A stretch of DNA of 64,000 nt from Bacteroidales bacterium (GTDB taxonomy: Bacteria > Bacteroidota > Bacteroidia > Bacteroidales > UBA10428), in contig JAFGIP010000073.1 in the NCBI GenBank assembly GCA_016929525.1, forward strand, positions 1-64,000, given 5' to 3'. The notes beneath the pieces were generated by a model. It ran no database searches, was not told where the DNA came from, and saw nothing but the letters and a program-made list of their open reading frames with translations. Within the stretch, counting starts at the first letter, position 1. Each line of letters begins with the position of its first letter. This document shows positions 63,158 to 64,000 of this stretch, piece by piece. Both the position numbers and the translations under genes were made by a program.

Positions 63158-64000
63158 ATGAAATATTTATTTCACATCGGGCAAAAATGTCTATTGATCA
63201 TCTTTTTAATTTTATGTATTAACATAACTCTTAAAGGGAATACTGTCAAACCGGTTGATAATGATCTATCTGTAACAGAATTTTTAGCTGTAAAAAGCAG
63301 CACAGAATATTTAAACAACTTTAATCTCCAACCTTCTTATGTATATCTTCAAATAAATAATGTTATAAGTCAATCTAATATTATTCTGACATTGATAGTT
63401 ATAATACTCTCTGTATTGTTAGCAATAATGTTTTTTTTCAACAAGAACAATAACCAAAAAAAGTTAACAGAAATTAACAATGTCATTGAATCTATCAGAC
63501 AGAAAGATTTTGACAAAAAGATTAAAGAAAATCAGAACGGTTACTATGGTAAGCTGGCGAAAGCCATTAATGAGATGAGCAGGCAGCTAAAAGAAGAATA
63601 TCATAATTTAGAGATAAGAGTAATCCGGAGAACATCGGCTATATCATTAAGAAATGCAGAATTAAGAAAGAAGCAACGCGAAATACTTAAACAAAACCAT
63701 GAAATCAAATCAGCATATGATGCTTTAAAGGAAAGCAGGGAGCGATATGAAAAGCTGATTATGCATCTTGAAGACGAATACATATTCTATAGCCTATCGA
63801 TTAATGGCTCCCTTCTTTTTGTAAGTCCATCAGTCAAAAAAATCCTCGGTTACGACGTTAAAGAATATAGAAAATTCTACGATTCCATATATACGGATAA
63901 CCCCGTTAATAATATTGCCAGGGAATGTTCTGAAAAGTCAAAGAATGGTATAGCACAACCAAAGTACATTAAAGAAATATATGATGCAAAAAAACAACCG
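63158..64000 (+). CDS. Membrane PAS sensor, 3' end outside the window
   Basis: Open for 281 codons from the ATG at 63158 to the window edge. A signal-like N-terminus (about 1-27) and short extracytoplasmic part, one membrane helix (about 74-93), a HAMP-like segment (about 100-142, IRQKDFDKKIKENQNGYYGKLAKAI begins it), a basic coiled coil (about 145-200) and a PAS domain (from about 201, FVSPSVKKILGYD). The output domain is beyond the edge; a histidine kinase or a phosphatase like that of region 1 would both fit. Divergent from the outer-membrane-like gene across 186 bases with no other feature. Confidence 0.8.
   Translation, partial: MKYLFHIGQKCLLIIFLILCINITLKGNTVKPVDNDLSVTEFLAVKSSTEYLNNFNLQPSYVYLQINNVISQSNIILTLIVIILSVLLAIMFFFNKNNNQKKLTEINNVIESIRQKDFDKKIKENQNGYYGKLAKAINEMSRQLKEEYHNLEIRVIRRTSAISLRNAELRKKQREILKQNHEIKSAYDALKESRERYEKLIMHLEDEYIFYSLSINGSLLFVSPSVKKILGYDVKEYRKFYDSIYTDNPVNNIARECSEKSKNGIAQPKYIKEIYDAKKQP

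Overview
The window comes from a member of the Bacteroidota, most likely class Bacteroidia. It is low in GC and has SusC/SusD pairs, type IX secretion (T9SS) sorting domains of both types, a PorP/SprF protein, a DUF6427 membrane protein, a long-tailed ribosomal protein S16, a DnaE fused to an exonuclease, and promoter-like boxes matching the Bacteroidota -7 consensus TAnnTTTG. No tRNA, rRNA, CRISPR array, insertion sequence or phage gene was seen.

Region 1 (1-13.4 kb, + strand) is a tightly packed signalling operon. It encodes two CheR-type methyltransferases (one with altered SAM-binding motifs), a stand-alone CheB methylesterase, a kinase-less membrane GAF/PAS sensor, a small membrane GAF protein, a membrane GAF-PAS-PAS-PP2C phosphatase, a SiaB-type kinase, a SiaC-type phosphoprotein and a large ABCG-like transporter with an N-terminal TerB-like and a possible FHA-like region. 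A lipoprotein and a secreted protein follow behind their own promoter candidate. No MCP signalling domain, CheA, CheW or CheY is visible. I read this as methylation adaptation joined to a Ser/Thr partner switch, with an exporter where Pseudomonas has the diguanylate cyclase SiaD. This is the best candidate for an undescribed system.

Region 2 (13.4-25.4 kb, - strand) holds DUF6427, thioredoxin, exonuclease-DnaE, a secreted GH16 beta-glucanase with a membrane-tethered propeller/LuxR regulator upstream, and a thioredoxin-like lipoprotein preceded by a possible 20-codon ORF. Region 3 (25.5-33.9 kb, + strand) holds rpsP, rimM, a 1919-residue T9SS repeat protein and its PorP/SprF partner.

Region 4 (34-54.7 kb) is a starch/maltodextrin utilisation locus. 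A LacI-type regulator is divergent from a T9SS-exported GH13 amylase. An oppositely oriented run encodes maltose phosphorylase (GH65), SusC, SusD and three GH13 enzymes, then, after a terminator, a second SusD without a SusC. A perfect palindrome GCAAACGTTTGC lies in both divergent control regions, so the two arms are probably one regulon. Extracellular GH13 enzymes would cut starch, SusCD would import maltodextrins, the SusA-like and lipoprotein GH13 enzymes would shorten them, and maltose phosphorylase would release glucose-1-phosphate in the cytosol.

Region 5 (54.6-64 kb) holds a small Cys-rich protein, a tRNA threonylcarbamoylation enzyme, a GT4 glycosyltransferase, DapD, two different L,D-transpeptidases with overlapping 3' ends, a lipoprotein/outer-membrane protein pair, and the start of another PAS sensor that runs off the right edge.
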